From contig CM043959.1 of the NCBI GenBank assembly GCA_014529385.2, positions 58,756,753-58,820,752 on the forward strand: a DNA stretch of 64,000 nt. Reading direction: 5' to 3'. The translations under genes and the position numbers were made by a program. Origin of the DNA: Adiantum capillus-veneris (lineage: Eukaryota; Streptophyta; Polypodiopsida; Polypodiales; Pteridaceae). Under the pieces are notes generated by a model. The model saw only the letters and a program-made list of their open reading frames with translations, was not told the DNA's origin and did no database searches. This document shows, piece by piece, positions 47,211-58,800 of this stretch (position 1 is its first letter; each line of letters begins with the position of its first letter).

Positions 47211-50085
47211 TACTTGATACAAATACTGGTTGCCTTAATACAATAATTCTTATGGTTAATAGTTAAGCTTGGCATGTTGAAGTACTTTTTTCCAGGGATT
47301 GGTACATAATGGTTGAGTATCAGCTTTTTGTTGATGTGACACATGAAATGCAGGCCTTTTTGAACATCAATAGAAACTATTTTTCTAGTAGTATCAACTT
47401 TTGGGTGATATGACACATTCATAAACACACATAGACACTCTGTAAGGCCCATGTGCAGGGAGACTTGGTTTTGCATTTAACCCTAGCTAAAGACATTTGA
47501 TGCGTGATGTGGAGCCTTAAACCTCATGTGAGGGTCTCGGTAGAGATGGCAGTGAGTGGAATTTTTGAAAAATCATCCATTATACAAAGGAGATACTGCC
47601 AAAATTTTCACTTTTTAGAGAGCTTTAATGTAAGAAGCGATAGTGATGTTATTAACTTGCTGGATTTCTGGCTGCTGTGGGTGTTGTAGCGTTTCAACTT
47701 ACTGACATTTCATGTTATGAAATGTTATTACTTTGTTTTTGGAACAGAACCTTCATGACCTTGTGGAAAATCGGTTCAAAGAACAGCTAAATGCTTGTGG
47801 AAAATCGGATCAAGGAGCAGTTGAATGTTGGTTTTTCTATTATCATGGTTGCTGGCTATCCTGGACTTCTTTCACACTTCATGTTCACTACCTCGACTAT
47901 CGTGCCTTAGTATGGGGGTTTCCTATCACTTACATAACACCACTAGGCTGCAATGTATTGAGTAGAGTTGTAGAACTATGCGATGATGCTTGATATGTTA
48001 TGGCTTTCTTACATGTTCAACTCAGACTACCATCATTTGGGTACCTGTATGCTCCTCGCACAGAGGCATACATGAAGCTTCACAAGCCCTGTACATACAT
48101 GTACATATGGTCCTTCTTGAGTTACAAATGAAATGTATCAAGAATAGGTCACTGATCAAAGATGCATAAGGACACATAAGCACGCGGTGCATAGCACACA
48201 TAGACATGCTTACTGTTAATATTTTGGTAGTATGCTCATAAGCTACTAGGTATTTCTCATATGAATTTTTTGATAACCAGATTGTAACGAAAAACTTTGC
48301 GTATTTGTACTTTTTGATGCACTGTTTGATGCACTTTCTAGGTCCTATAATGCTACCTCACTTTGGTTTTAGTATAACTACAGGATAACTATACAGAATT
48401 TAAGCATCCGCCTCACAATATGGTTTTGGTAGACCATAGTTGGGAATGCATTGGCACTGTTATCTGCCTGGGTTGATAACTATGTTCATCATTTAGGTAA
48501 CGAAAGATCTTGAGTAAAAGGTTATTACTTGGTTCAAACTTCTAGTCACCCTATGGTTTTTTGCAGTTGATGTTGGCCTTTTCACATTTATGGTGGTAGG
48601 GGTATGACTATAGCATATGGTTGTGGCTGAGTGTATTCACCTTGTGAAAATAGTAATGGGAATTGCTTTTCAACACTTCTTCTCCTTGTTAAATAGAAGC
48701 ATAACTTTAGAATTTAGTTTTAATGCTTTAATTTTAAACACGCCAATGCTTTTAAATAAAGCCTTAATCCTCACGTGAGGGTCTCGGATGAGATGGCAGT
48801 GGATTGGACTTTTGAAAATTAATTCAAAATACGAAGGAGATGTTGTTCAATTTTTTTGGAATTAAAAGATGAAAAAATTATCGTAAATTAAGGACTCATT
48901 CCTTAAACTTAATGATTGATCTACGTTATGATGTTAGTTTTTGTTGTAATTTTTGACACCAATAACAAGGGGAGGGAGTCGTTGACACATGTCTTCCCAA
49001 GTAATGCCAGTTCTGACAAGCTTGTGTTTCTTGGATGGTGACAAGTAAGAGATTCTTTCCTTGGGATTACAATGAAAACTGCAACAGTAACGGAGGATCG
49101 TCCAATGTACCAGCTAATGCACCAGCTGGATCCTTCTACATATAGATGTAGTAGAAGCTCATCCCAAAGGATGGGCACATAAGATACACAACTACGATAT
49201 TATGTTGTAGTGATCAAAGATCAAAATTTTTGATCTAAATGATTGTATTATTCATTAAATACATAATATTGTATTGGTGTATATGAAATGATAATTGAGA
49301 TTTATGACATCTTGTTTAAAAATATTGTTATTTAATATATTATTTAATACAATTGTCTAAGTATGGTTCAATTATGAGGAGATTTTTCATACTTAAACAC
49401 ACACAAACAATTTCCCTACTAGTCTTTGGTCGGACTAGTGCCATACTTAGCAATTGGAATTAGATAATATATCAGATAATAATATAGCTACTCCAATTTA
49501 TCCTCACTTCAATCAAACGGTTTTTGTCAGGATATGGGTATTTATACCCTGAGAATTGGATTGCCTACTCTTTAATACAAGTTGCATTATTATTAGCCTG
49601 ATCCACCCAATCCAAAGGGATTGGTCGGGGCTCTAAGCTCCTAAATTGGTCAAGCATCTACATGTTTACATATAATCCATATACTGTAATCATTGACCAC
49701 CCTCGGACAGGTGTAGTTTTTCAAATTATCTTTATATTGCAGGATCGGAGTATTGTATAGTAAACCAACATCACGACATAATCCACAAATTTGGAGTGAC
49801 ATCAACCAAATCATGAGATATCAGGTATGTGGTTTTCATAATACTCTGCTCTCCTCCCTGGAGGACCCCTTTATCATACAACAATTGGGTGTACTTACAT
49901 CTAAGTTCTGTTCAAACACATTACAAATGAGTAATCTCACATTTAAACCTTTTTAATATCGTACAAGTGATTGAGCTAAAAAACATGGGAATTTTTAGGA
50001 AGCGTTTACTCAAATTGGTGGGGGATGGATCCACTTGGTGGACCATCATCCACCCTGTGGATCTCTCCTCTGGGATGGGGGAGGG
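46445..50085. other. Interior of the 45-51 kb unit, no recognised genes
   Basis: AT-rich, with a (CA)n tract at 47160-47208. A ~80-bp phrase (gccttaa..cctca.gtgagggtctcgg, then gagatggcagtg) occurs twice, at about 47513 and 48761. Short ORFs (for example 47733-47993) show no known domain. Confidence 0.5.
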
Positions 50086-50877
50086 ACACACACACACACA
50101 CTTATCTAGCTGACAATTCATTGGATAACCCTCGGCTTACAGATTCCCTTTTTGGTGCTTTAGACCGATGTCAGTCTAGGACGGGGGGTCATGCCTACAT
50201 CTGTTAGAATGGCCTCTATTACACACGTAACTTTCAAGGTTTTGAGAATGGGTCTGGTCTTGGACAGAGAGCCTCACATTTCCTATGGGAACTCTTTGGG
50301 AATTTTCTTATTGCAAGGTCTTAGTTGGATCACTAACAAGTACTCGAAGGAGATTCTCTTTCATTAATAGGGTTAGCTGAGTCCCCACTGGCGAACCCAC
50401 ACCATTGATTTGGTAAATCCTCACGTGAAGTGGCTCTTGGGTAGGTGCATGTGAACTCCTTTAACGCATTGGACCTTTCCTTAACTCAAGAACTCCTCAC
50501 TAAAATTAATGATTTATGGGATAATTCACCAAACATGGGTGGTCATAAAGAAGTCTGCAATATTAGGGATGGGTACTTGAGTGGCCCCTCTAATTCTGGA
50601 ATGGGCATTCTCTTATTATAAGAGTGAAGGTCTTCTCTGCATACCCACTTTTCCCTTCTGGTTCATGTTGAGCGACTTTATCTCATTCGTGGAATGAATC
50701 TCAGGTCTCCCTCTCTCATCTCGTATACGCTACCCGGACCTGCTTCATTTCCCTCTGCTCCTTTCCTCGCAGGTGCATGACTATCACAGCGCGGGCTACA
50801 TGCACGCACACACACACACACACACACTCACACATAGAGATGGCTACACCTTTGCTTATGCCAGCGACTCACCATAG

Positions 50878-50914
<37 letters not shown>

Positions 50915-51020
50915 CACACACACACACATCCGATAGAGTGCAGGTACTTTTCCCTACTCGCCATACCCATGTGCCCTATTTTCAGCATCATGGACAATCC
51001 TTGCATGAACACAATCAGCA
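50086..51020. repeat. Right direct repeat of the 45-51 kb unit
   Basis: It matches 45422-46444 and has shorter microsatellites. Confidence 0.85.
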
Positions 51021-51224
51021 TCTAACTCTTGTTCCCCTTTATTCTCCCACATTAAATGATCAGATTAATATGAGAATCATAGAGAGAGAGACACGGAGAT
51101 ATGTACACAAACACACACACACACACACCCATGAGGAGAATTTCTAATGTTGTAGAGAAAAATCCAAGGGACCTTAGAGGTCAATCTAACAAGTCAAACT
51201 CAATATTTGTTGTTACTTGAAACC

Positions 51225-51258
<34 letters not shown>

Positions 51259-51330
51259 GGGGGGGGGGGGACAAGGGAGGGAGGGCTGCTCCGAGCTCCC
51301 GTAGAGAAAAAAAATATGTTTGTGTGTGTG

Positions 51331-51418
<88 letters not shown>

Positions 51419-52041
51419 AATGTGATAAAAGCCAAGCACTCAAGTCGGGTAAGAAGCTAAGCCTACTAAACCTGCAAGGGATATAGTGTATGATTAATAA
51501 TGGAGAACTCTTCCCAAATGTCCCAATACCATGTTTCATATCAAAGGGAGTGGGAGCTAAATTGGATCAGTGCTTAGGTGCGAAGTGAAGATGATAAGAT
51601 AGGCTCAAGAATTTAAAGGTGAGTTCAGTAGATCATCTCTCTCAAAGATTAACATGCTTTATAGTAATTTGGATTGTTATAAATGATTACAACTTCACTA
51701 TTTAATTTGATGTTTGAAGTCTTATGCCATCACCATAGTATCATGATTCCATGTCACTCTCTCATATAATCACTCATTATCAAAGCACCAGTAAGTGTAT
51801 GGTCATGATGATGAAGTCTGGGATATCACTTTTAAAGAATGATCTCTTGGTATGAAAATTTATGCCCCAAAGACATGGGTCTCCTACTTCATTATAGTTT
51901 ATTGGGACAATAAGTTGATGATGGCATCGCTCCAATTTTCTTCTTACGAGCACATTTAGCTTTAAGTTTTGTGAAATTTAATTAGGTTTGGTTCCACCCA
52001 CCAACCTCACATCACACAAGGTCTACAAGTTTTCACTTTTT

Positions 52042-52121
<80 letters not shown>

Positions 52122-52691
52122 ACTCAGAGAGAGGGAAAGAGAGTGTGGAGAGTAAATGAGAATGTTGGATGGTTTAAACTCATTGATGTTTGCTATACCT
52201 CACTCTCAGTCTCATGTTCACCTAGATACATCTATAGACCAAGCTCCATGTAATCTTTTACATGTGGTTAATCTTGCGGTTTTTTGGATCCTCAAATACA
52301 TAGAATCTTGAAAGGGTTTAGATGATGTCATAATGAATCTTGGAAAGAGTGAGTGGACTAGCGTAGCAATAGGGAGAGTTGTGAGCATTTTGTTAGGCTA
52401 TGTTGATATGACAAGCAGACACTCTTTTATTTTTATTAATACAAAGTGATTAAGAGAGAAAGAATGTCTCTTTTCTTTTTCAATTAATGATAGGTAGATA
52501 AATACGGCCAGAGAGCCTATCCATTACATTGACAAACCCCCCTACAATGCACACACACATGGTGCATCAAATATGTCAAGTACCTAACATAGTACATAGG
52601 TGAACAAAGAGTTAGGTAAGCAGACATCTTCAGGGCCAATTACTTCAAAGTATTATCAGAGAAAATTCTCAATGAAACTTTATATAGTTCC
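51021..52691. other. Non-coding stretch with AG/G, AG and CT/CA tracts
   Basis: (AG)n then 14 G lies at 51226-51270, an 81-bp (AG)n at 51334-51414, and (CT)n(CA)n at 52044-52120. A phrase near 51127 ('cccatgaggagaatttctaatgt') resembles the one after the (CA)n tract at 37975 and 40095. No gene is seen. Confidence 0.55.
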
Positions 52692-53511
52692 ACGTTGTCG
52701 TGCTGAGACACGTACATAGTGGGAACGCATGCTACAAGATTTATCTTGTAACTTTTTAGATACATAATTATATTTCCTATAATGTACATATGCATATGTA
52801 AGTATAACAATAAGCTTTCTATCTCATCCTATTATTTATCTCAAGGGTAACGTATTCTTAGTTTACCATCAAAAAGTACTATGGGAAAAGCGTCAATAGC
52901 TCCGCCTTTTTAACTTGGGGCAAAAAGCATTGATTCTTTCTTTCTACCATCTCATTATTATTTCACATCCTATTTAGATCCTATATCTAGGGTAGTTTTC
53001 AATCTATATATATTCTATGTATTTTTCTTATATTTCTTTTTAAATAGCTACTAGGAGAGAATCAAATCCTAGTGGGACACTAGGTGGCATGATTTCAAAG
53101 ATACACTTATTTTAATGCATTATTACAAGCATGATTACAAAACTTTGTCAAAGAGCAATGTCATGCTTTCATATAGCATGAGGTGTCCATTGGAATCAAA
53201 TAAAAGTCTAGGCTAAGGGGACCACAAGAAGACTTTTGCTGCCAAAATTGTACCCTATTTTGATGATTTTGGTACACAAGGTTCCAAGCCGAATTGGAAA
53301 ATGCATATAAAAAGAAAGTTGTAGGTAATGAGCTGAAGTTTCTACCCATATTTTTACTTTTTTATTTGAAGCTACGATTGAGGAGATATGATCAAAATAC
53401 TGAACCCCAATCTGCCCACATCATGCAGGGACAACTCATTTCCATTTTTTCCAGTTTTTGTTCACACTGGCTCTTCTCTTCTTGTGTAAACCCTTGGGGG
53501 TTCCCTTCACG

Positions 53512-53520
53512 TATAAAAGG
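53512..53520 (+). promoter_or_regulatory. TATA box in 5' LTR of element 5
   Basis: TATAAAAGG is preserved in both LTRs (also at 61695). It would start transcription near 53545, upstream of the LTR ORFs. Confidence 0.75.
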
Positions 53521-54080
53521 GGACCTCTTCTTCCTTGAAAATCACTCAAGCATTCAAGCCATTGATGAGAGGAATTCATGAGGGAGTGAGTAGTAATGCC
53601 AAATTGTACTTAGCCATTAACATAAGCCTAAGCCTACACTTTCTCCTAGAGGAAGACTAGCCATTGTTGCACCCAATCCTTAAAAAATCAACTCTAATCA
53701 AAGAAGGTCTTGGACTTGGCGTATCACTCAAAGTTGAATTCTCTCCTCTTCTTCTCTCTCCATCAATAATGGTGCCGAAGGGTTTGTCAAGTAAGATGTG
53801 TTCTACATTGATGTTTTCTTGATTTCTTGTTGTTTTCTTTTTCATCTCTAATCCAACATATATATATATATATATATCTAATATCATCTCCTTAACCAAA
53901 CATATCTCTCTCACTCTTAGTAATTCATCCTCTCTAAAAATTTTAGGTTCTCCTTGCTACAGGTACATCTCTCTCCACAGTATCCTTATTGCCTATGAGC
54001 AAGAATAGGATTTGGGAGGGAAACTCTCTTCTCTTCTCTTCTCTCATATCTATATTTTGCACATACTAGAGTTATCATAG

Positions 54081-54299
54081 ATGAAAAATCCACATGATGA
54101 TAATTTCTATCGCTTTCACTATGTACGATCTATTAGAATTAACGTATGGATTAGCCGTAAAATACACTTTCAACAACGTATAGTGTTTCTCTTTGGCCCA
54201 GAAAGGCTCAATGAAATACTTCTATCACCGGATCCCATCATACTACCTCTCATAGACTATAACTTTTCTTTTGACGTAAGCGTAGTTATCTTGCTATGA
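54081..54299 (+). CDS. LTR ORF A of element 5 (72-aa unknown family)
   Basis: A 72-codon intact ORF inside the 5' LTR, about 540 nt after the TATA box and ~420 nt before the primer-binding site, so it would lie in the R-U5 leader of the transcript. I do not recognise it. Core blocks are RINVWISRKIHFQQRIVF, FGPERLNEIL and LPLIDYNFSFDV. It aligns without gaps to the leader ORF of element 3 (37 of 72 identical). The copy in the 3' LTR differs by 5 bases (4 amino-acid changes). Its stop overlaps the start of ORF B as ATGA, which suggests coupled translation. Several ATGs lie between the TATA box and this start, so access by simple scanning is doubtful. A leader intron (GTAAGA near 53787; CAG near 53961 or 53978) is possible but unproven. 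Confidence 0.7.
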   Translation: MKNPHDDNFYRFHYVRSIRINVWISRKIHFQQRIVFLFGPERLNEILLSPDPIILPLIDYNFSFDVSVVILL

Positions 54300-54508
54300 A
54301 CCAAGAGGATTTGTACACACAATTTATCCCAATCACTAGACAAAATATATATATTATGGTAATCACAAAACTACAGTTCCAAAGAACAATTCGTAGCCTA
54401 TTTGGTCAGCCAAGGTTGAATTCCATTAACTCATATATTAACCCTTTCATATTACCCATGATACGATATGACCATAGCCTTGATGTTTTCATCTTTGTGT
54501 TGTTTTGA
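54296..54508 (+). CDS. LTR ORF B of element 5 (paralogue of ORF A)
   Basis: A 70-codon intact ORF whose ATG overlaps the ORF A stop by 4 nt (ATGA). It is a diverged paralogue of ORF A in the next frame: SLFGQPRLNSI aligns with FLFGPERLNEI, and FILPMIRYDHSLDVFIFVL aligns with IILPLIDYNFSFDVSVVIL. About a third of residues are identical. Its C-terminus (PMI.Y..S.DV...FVL) is close to that of the element 3 ORF, which hints that the duplication is old. The 3' LTR copy differs by 7 bases (5 amino-acid changes). Function is unknown. Confidence 0.7.
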   Translation: MNQEDLYTQFIPITRQNIYIMVITKLQFQRTIRSLFGQPRLNSINSYINPFILPMIRYDHSLDVFIFVLF

Positions 54509-54715
54509 CACTCTCTTTTGTGTTCTTTTTTTGTGTATGTGAGTGCAAGAGAGAAAGAGTGGGGCTTCTTTGATTGCACTTCCTTCCAAACCCTAGTCTT
54601 CATGGAATCTATGGTTTAACTCCTTCATATAGTTTTTTTTGAGTTCTCTCACAAACTCTCACAGCCATAAGCCCGGTGCTTTCCTAGCAAGACCGCAAAT
54701 TTCTCGACATATTTT

Positions 54716-54730
54716 TGGTGAACCCGAGGC
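54716..54730 (+). promoter_or_regulatory. Primer-binding site of element 5
   Basis: TGGTGAACCCGAGGC starts six bases after the 5' LTR end at 54709. The priming tRNA was not identified. Confidence 0.7.
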
Positions 54731-54762
54731 AAAATTGCCAGGGTGAGAGTTTGTGGGTAACC

Positions 54763-56336
54763 ATGGGTGATCATGTTGAGCAACAGGGTATGCATTTTGA
54801 CCCAACAACAATACAAATGTTTCAAGCATTTGCAATGTTCATGCAACAACAATATGCCACTGAAAGAAGGGAGATTTCAGCAATGAAGGCCATACAAGCG
54901 GTCGTCAACAAAATGGATTAGTTCAATGGCAAAGATGTAACCAAGTACTTACACGAGTATGTGAAGGAGATGGAGCTGCATCGCGTTTCAGAAGGTGAGA
55001 TGGAGCTGCATCGCGTGTCAGAAGCTCTAGAAATTAGGGAGCATGTTAGGGCAATTAAAGATGGGCATGGGAGAAATTGGAAAGAACTCAAAGTAGCTGT
55101 AAAGGAGGAATATTTCATGGAGGACTCTGAGAGAGTGACCAAAAGGACATTCTTAGAATGGGTAGTCAAGCCAAAGCAAGTACTATCAATAACATAGCTA
55201 CTTAGGGAATTTGAGCAGTGCTCTGCACAACTCACCAAGACAGAAAGGGCCACACTAGATGCAGAGAAGACGGATCTTTTCTTACAAGCTGCAGGTAAAG
55301 AGTTTCAAGAAAATTTGGAGCTTATTCTTGAAGATAAAGATGATGAGCAAGGACTAAAGACCGACTGGAATAAGGTTGAAGGTGTTGTCTCATTGCTTGC
55401 CAAACGACAAAGAAGAAGGGACAAGATGGTAGTAAACACTACAAGTCCTTCCACCTCAACTCCTGACAAAATGGTAAATCCTACTTTTATCGCTCCGAAG
55501 TTTGATAAGTCCATGCTAGATGAGCTTGTGAAGGGAATGCGTGACTTGAAGGTGAAGCTTGCAAAGCTTGAAGAAAAAGGCCAACCCCGTCGGGGACACT
55601 TTCTAGGCAAAGACAACAGCCCAAAGAAGGGTTTGTTAATAGATGTATTTGGTGTGATAGTACAGACCATGTAAGAAAGGATTGTGATGATTTTAGTGAT
55701 GCTTTGTCAAAAGATGTTGTCTTTTTTAAGGATGGTAAAATCCACTTAAGAGAGACAGGTCTACCCTTGAGAACTAACTTTGGGAAGGAGGGAATGCAAA
55801 CCTTAGTTGAAGATATGGCAACTAAGCATGCCACCTCTTCAGTTGAGGCAGCTACTTATGGAGTAAAAATTGAGCATCTTAGTGATGAACAGGTGAGTGA
55901 CCATGATGGTCAAATTTGGCCAAATGTCATGCAATTAGCTAAAAAGGAAAAGCTTACAAAAGAGATTCTACATGAAGTAGGTGATTGCATATGTCTAGAA
56001 ACGGGATGGAATGATCCAGTGGACTCATTGTCAGTGCATGCCTACATTACAAAATGCCAACAAAATGAGGCAATTGTAGAAGAGAAGCGCAGACGTGAGA
56101 ATGTTGATGAAGGACCATCAAAAAGAGCTTCTAGAAGTGGGGGAAGAAGCGACTCAATGCCTTCTCAAACACCCTCAACACAAGGAGCATCTCCACCTGA
56201 AGTACTCATGGAGGAGTCTACAACAGGACAGAAGAAAGAGCGAACAAAAGGTAAGACAAAAGGCCCAACTTATAAACTACAATCTGATATTGAGGTTGCT
56301 ACAGATTTAAACAAAGTCTTGGAGGAAAGGATCTAG
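54763..56336 (+). pseudogene. gag of element 5
   Basis: The start is ATG 54763 (MGDHVEQQGMHFDPTTIQMF...). A stop comes after NKMD (54919-54921), and the frame resumes with FNGKDVTKYLHEYVKEMEL. Around 54960-55030 a short internal duplication repeats MELHRVSEG/A. Another stop lies at about 55195. The segment 55315-55640 (LEDKDDEQGLKTDW) passes by frameshift into the frame with a perfect zinc knuckle CX2CX4HX4C at 55644-55685 (CIWCDSTDHVRKDC). That is followed by DDFSDALSKDVVFFKDGKIH. A basic, Ser-rich tail runs to 56336. It is the coat/nucleocapsid protein, now broken. Confidence 0.82.
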
Positions 56337-57153
56337 AATAGCAAGATTGAGTTTACTTTGGGAGAAGTTCTTGGCATTGCAAAGCGTGAATTCCACGAGG
56401 AGATCATTGACATCATCAAGAGAAAGAGGCAAACTCTTGCTGAGGTTGCTCGTCCACAAGTTGACGAAGAAACCTTGAAGACACAAGGGATGCAGTTGCA
56501 AAATAAGGATGATGATGGAGCTATGGTAGGATGCTCCCAAGTAAAGCCAATCTTGAATAGCAAGATTGAGTTTACTTTGGGAGAAGTTCTTGGCATTGCA
56601 AAGCGTGAATTCCACGAGGAGATCATTGACATCATCAAGAGAAAGAGGCAAACTCTTGCTGAGGTTGCTCGTCCAGGTTCACGGAGAAACCTTGAAGACA
56701 CAAGGGATGCAGTTGCAAAATAAGAAGGATGATGGAGCTATGGTAGGATGCTACCAATCTAGTGGGAGAGTGAAGCAAGTGCATTTCTCAAATGATGATG
56801 AAGAAGTTGAAGCTATTCCTAGGAGCTACTATTCACGAAGTCACTGGGCAAGGGATACTATAGAAACTTTGGTCAAGGTAGGTGATCTTGAAGAGCCATT
56901 TGTTGCCTTGATTGAACATGGTTAAGAAATAAACATAATGTCAAAGAGTCTCTACAACAAGTGTAAATGGCCGATGGACACAGATCATGGCTGGATGGTA
57001 AAAGTGGCAAAAAATTCATCCGGTGAATTGTATGCAGCATGTCTAGGTGTGAAGGTGACAATAGGTGATGTAAAGATTGACCAAAACTTCTTTGTACAGG
57101 ATACATCTTCATATCATCTCATCCTTGGACAGCCCTACATTGTGGGAGTTTGA
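56337..57153 (+). pseudogene. Duplicated spacer and protease of element 5
   Basis: A 219-bp in-frame tandem duplication (56337-56555 and 56556-56774) repeats a spacer with KIEFTLGEVLGIAKREFHEE and IIDIIKRKRQTLAEVARP. The second copy has a 2-nt loss that shifts the frame. The protease then reads EPFVALIEHG-stop-EINIMSKSLYNKCKW. Related elements usually have DHGSE here, so the catalytic Asp is Glu and the Ser codon is a stop. The C-terminal hallmark is YHLILGQPYIVGV. The protease is inactive. Confidence 0.78.
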
Positions 57154-57897
57154 ATGGAAACAAAGGTAATGGATGATGGTTCAGCATATGCTAGGATACG
57201 TAGCAAAGATGGTAAACGAGCTGTCCAATTTCTCATAGTTTGTGTAAACCATGAAAGAAATCATGACAACCTCAGATAACATCCTCTACCAAAGGTGAGC
57301 AAAGAGTTTGATGACCATAGGGAAATGATGGGTTTTGGCCAAGTACCATTGTAAAGCGGGATTGCACTGGTACAAAAAGAAAAAGGGTCTCGTCTGATCC
57401 AAAAATAGGTGAAACTTTCTCAATGGGCTCCTTGGTAACAAGGAATGGATCAGTATGTTTTACAAAACTTGAAGATTTAAAGAGATGTGAGAGGCAATAT
57501 GTGCATAATGTACAAATAGGCATGAAAAAGAGTGGGTTGTTAGAGCCTACTGAAAATGTTTTGGGTTTGTGTGAACAAGTTTCTTTTGTAGATACTATGG
57601 GTGAGCTTGATGCTATAATGGAGTTTAGTTTGCATCTTGAAAATGAAGTTGTGAAAGTTTGCTCTATGGAAATGTATCAAGTAATAGAAGCCTTTAAAGA
57701 AAGCCAAACAGTTGGCCCAAAAGTCCATGTTGAAACTAAATACAAGAGTGTAGCAAAGAAGGTAAAACCAGTAGCTTCACCTTACCACCCAAAACCAGGG
57801 AAAAGATTGAGCAGGCTTCTTTACAACCAAGTTTGAGGAATCCTAGAAAGATTGGACATACCTTCACAAAGGAGTCTTTGTAAGAGTTGCAAATTGG
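57154..57897 (+). pseudogene. Protease-RT linker of element 5
   Basis: It is mostly readable in one frame from 57423 to 57836 (LVTRNGSVCFTKLEDLKRCE, then a middle part with no known motif, ending VKPVASPYHPKPGKRLSRLL). It joins protease and RT. No domain is recognised. Stops occur at about 57151-57153, 57277 and 57351. Confidence 0.6.
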
Positions 57898-58800
57898 TTG
57901 CGAGGAGTTTCTAACACAGAAGGAGACAAAGTACTTAAAGAAATTCTTTCAAAGCATGGTAAGGCTTTTGCATTTGTGCCACATGAGATAGGATGTGTTG
58001 ATCCTTCTATTGTATCTCCTATGGTAATTTTCACAACACCTCATGTGACTTGGAATCTGCAACCTATTCCAGTTCCAAAGGCTCATTTGCCAGAGTTAGT
58101 AGAGCTACTGAATGAGAAAATCAAAATGGGAATCTTGGAGCCTTCTTGTGCTCCATACTCAAATAGGTGGTTCACAGTTCCAAAGAAGAATGGTTCTCTA
58201 TGCTTCATCCAAGATATGCAACCAGTGAACAAGGTGACAGTTAGAAATGTAGGTACAGTTCCAATTGTGGATGAGTTTGCAGAGGAGTTTGCAGGGAGGG
58301 CAATCTACTCAATGGGGGATCTCTACTCAGGGTATGATCAATTTCAGCTTGCAATCGAAATCAGAGACTTGACAACCATGAGGACACCTTTGGGTTTGGT
58401 AAGGATGTGTACCTTGCCGCAGGGAGCAACCAACTAGGTTGCACATATGATAAATTGGATAATAAGGTCTTACGTGACTTTATTTCTCAAATCACAATGC
58501 CTTTCATTAATGATTTTCCTATCAAAGGATGTGAAGAAAGTGATAAAGATGAAGCTTTGAATCTCAAAGGATGTCGCAGGTTTGTGGTAAATCACATAAA
58601 TGATTGTGATAAAATCTTGTCTAGGTTGGAGGAAGTGAATCTTACTTTGTCAGGGAAAAAGTCTATGTTTGGTGTCAATGAAGTGCTCTTTGTGGGGCAC
58701 ATGTGCGAGCCATATGGTAGGAAACCTTGTCCAACAAAGGTATATTCTATCCAAAGAATGCAAGAAACATGCACTAGCATCACTGAGGTTAGAAGGTTTC
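57898..58800 (+). pseudogene. Reverse transcriptase of element 5
   Basis: It starts with VDPSIVSPMVIFTTPHVTWN, then PKAHLPELVELLNEKIKMGI, PYSNRWFTVPKKNGSLCFI and GDLYSGYDQFQLAI (the first catalytic Asp is kept). TPLGLVRMCTLPQGATN follows, then a TAG (58435-58437) and a frameshift. In the next frame MPFINDFPIKG is the YxDD-type motif with its first Asp changed to Asn. LFVGHMCEPYGRKP and a VRRFLGACVFYVIWI-type thumb region end it. It is inactive. The motif set differs clearly from the other RTs in the window. Confidence 0.88.

Larger units (their letters stand above)
45422..51020. mobile_element. Non-coding unit bounded by ~1-kb direct repeats (LARD-like?)
   Basis: The repeats 45422-46444 and 50086-51020 are near-identical from 'cttatctagctg' to 'acacaat.agca'. 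A purine-rich run (gggatgggggaggga, about 50071-50085) lies just before the right copy, as a polypurine tract would. The 3.6-kb interior has no recognisable gag or pol. These traits fit a large non-autonomous LTR element, but neither TG/CA ends nor a target duplication are clear. After the right copy, a 60-bp piece of the element 4 LTR appears (51021-51080). Confidence 0.5.
52696..54709 (+). repeat. 5' LTR of element 5 (2014 bp)
   Basis: It matches 60924-62897. It carries a TATA box at 53512 and the ORF pair at 54081-54508. Confidence 0.95.

Noticed and set aside
47733-47993. 86-codon open frame as a possible host gene
   Set aside because: It has no recognised domain, contains a short internal repeat (cttgtggaaaatcgg twice) and lacks clear exon structure.
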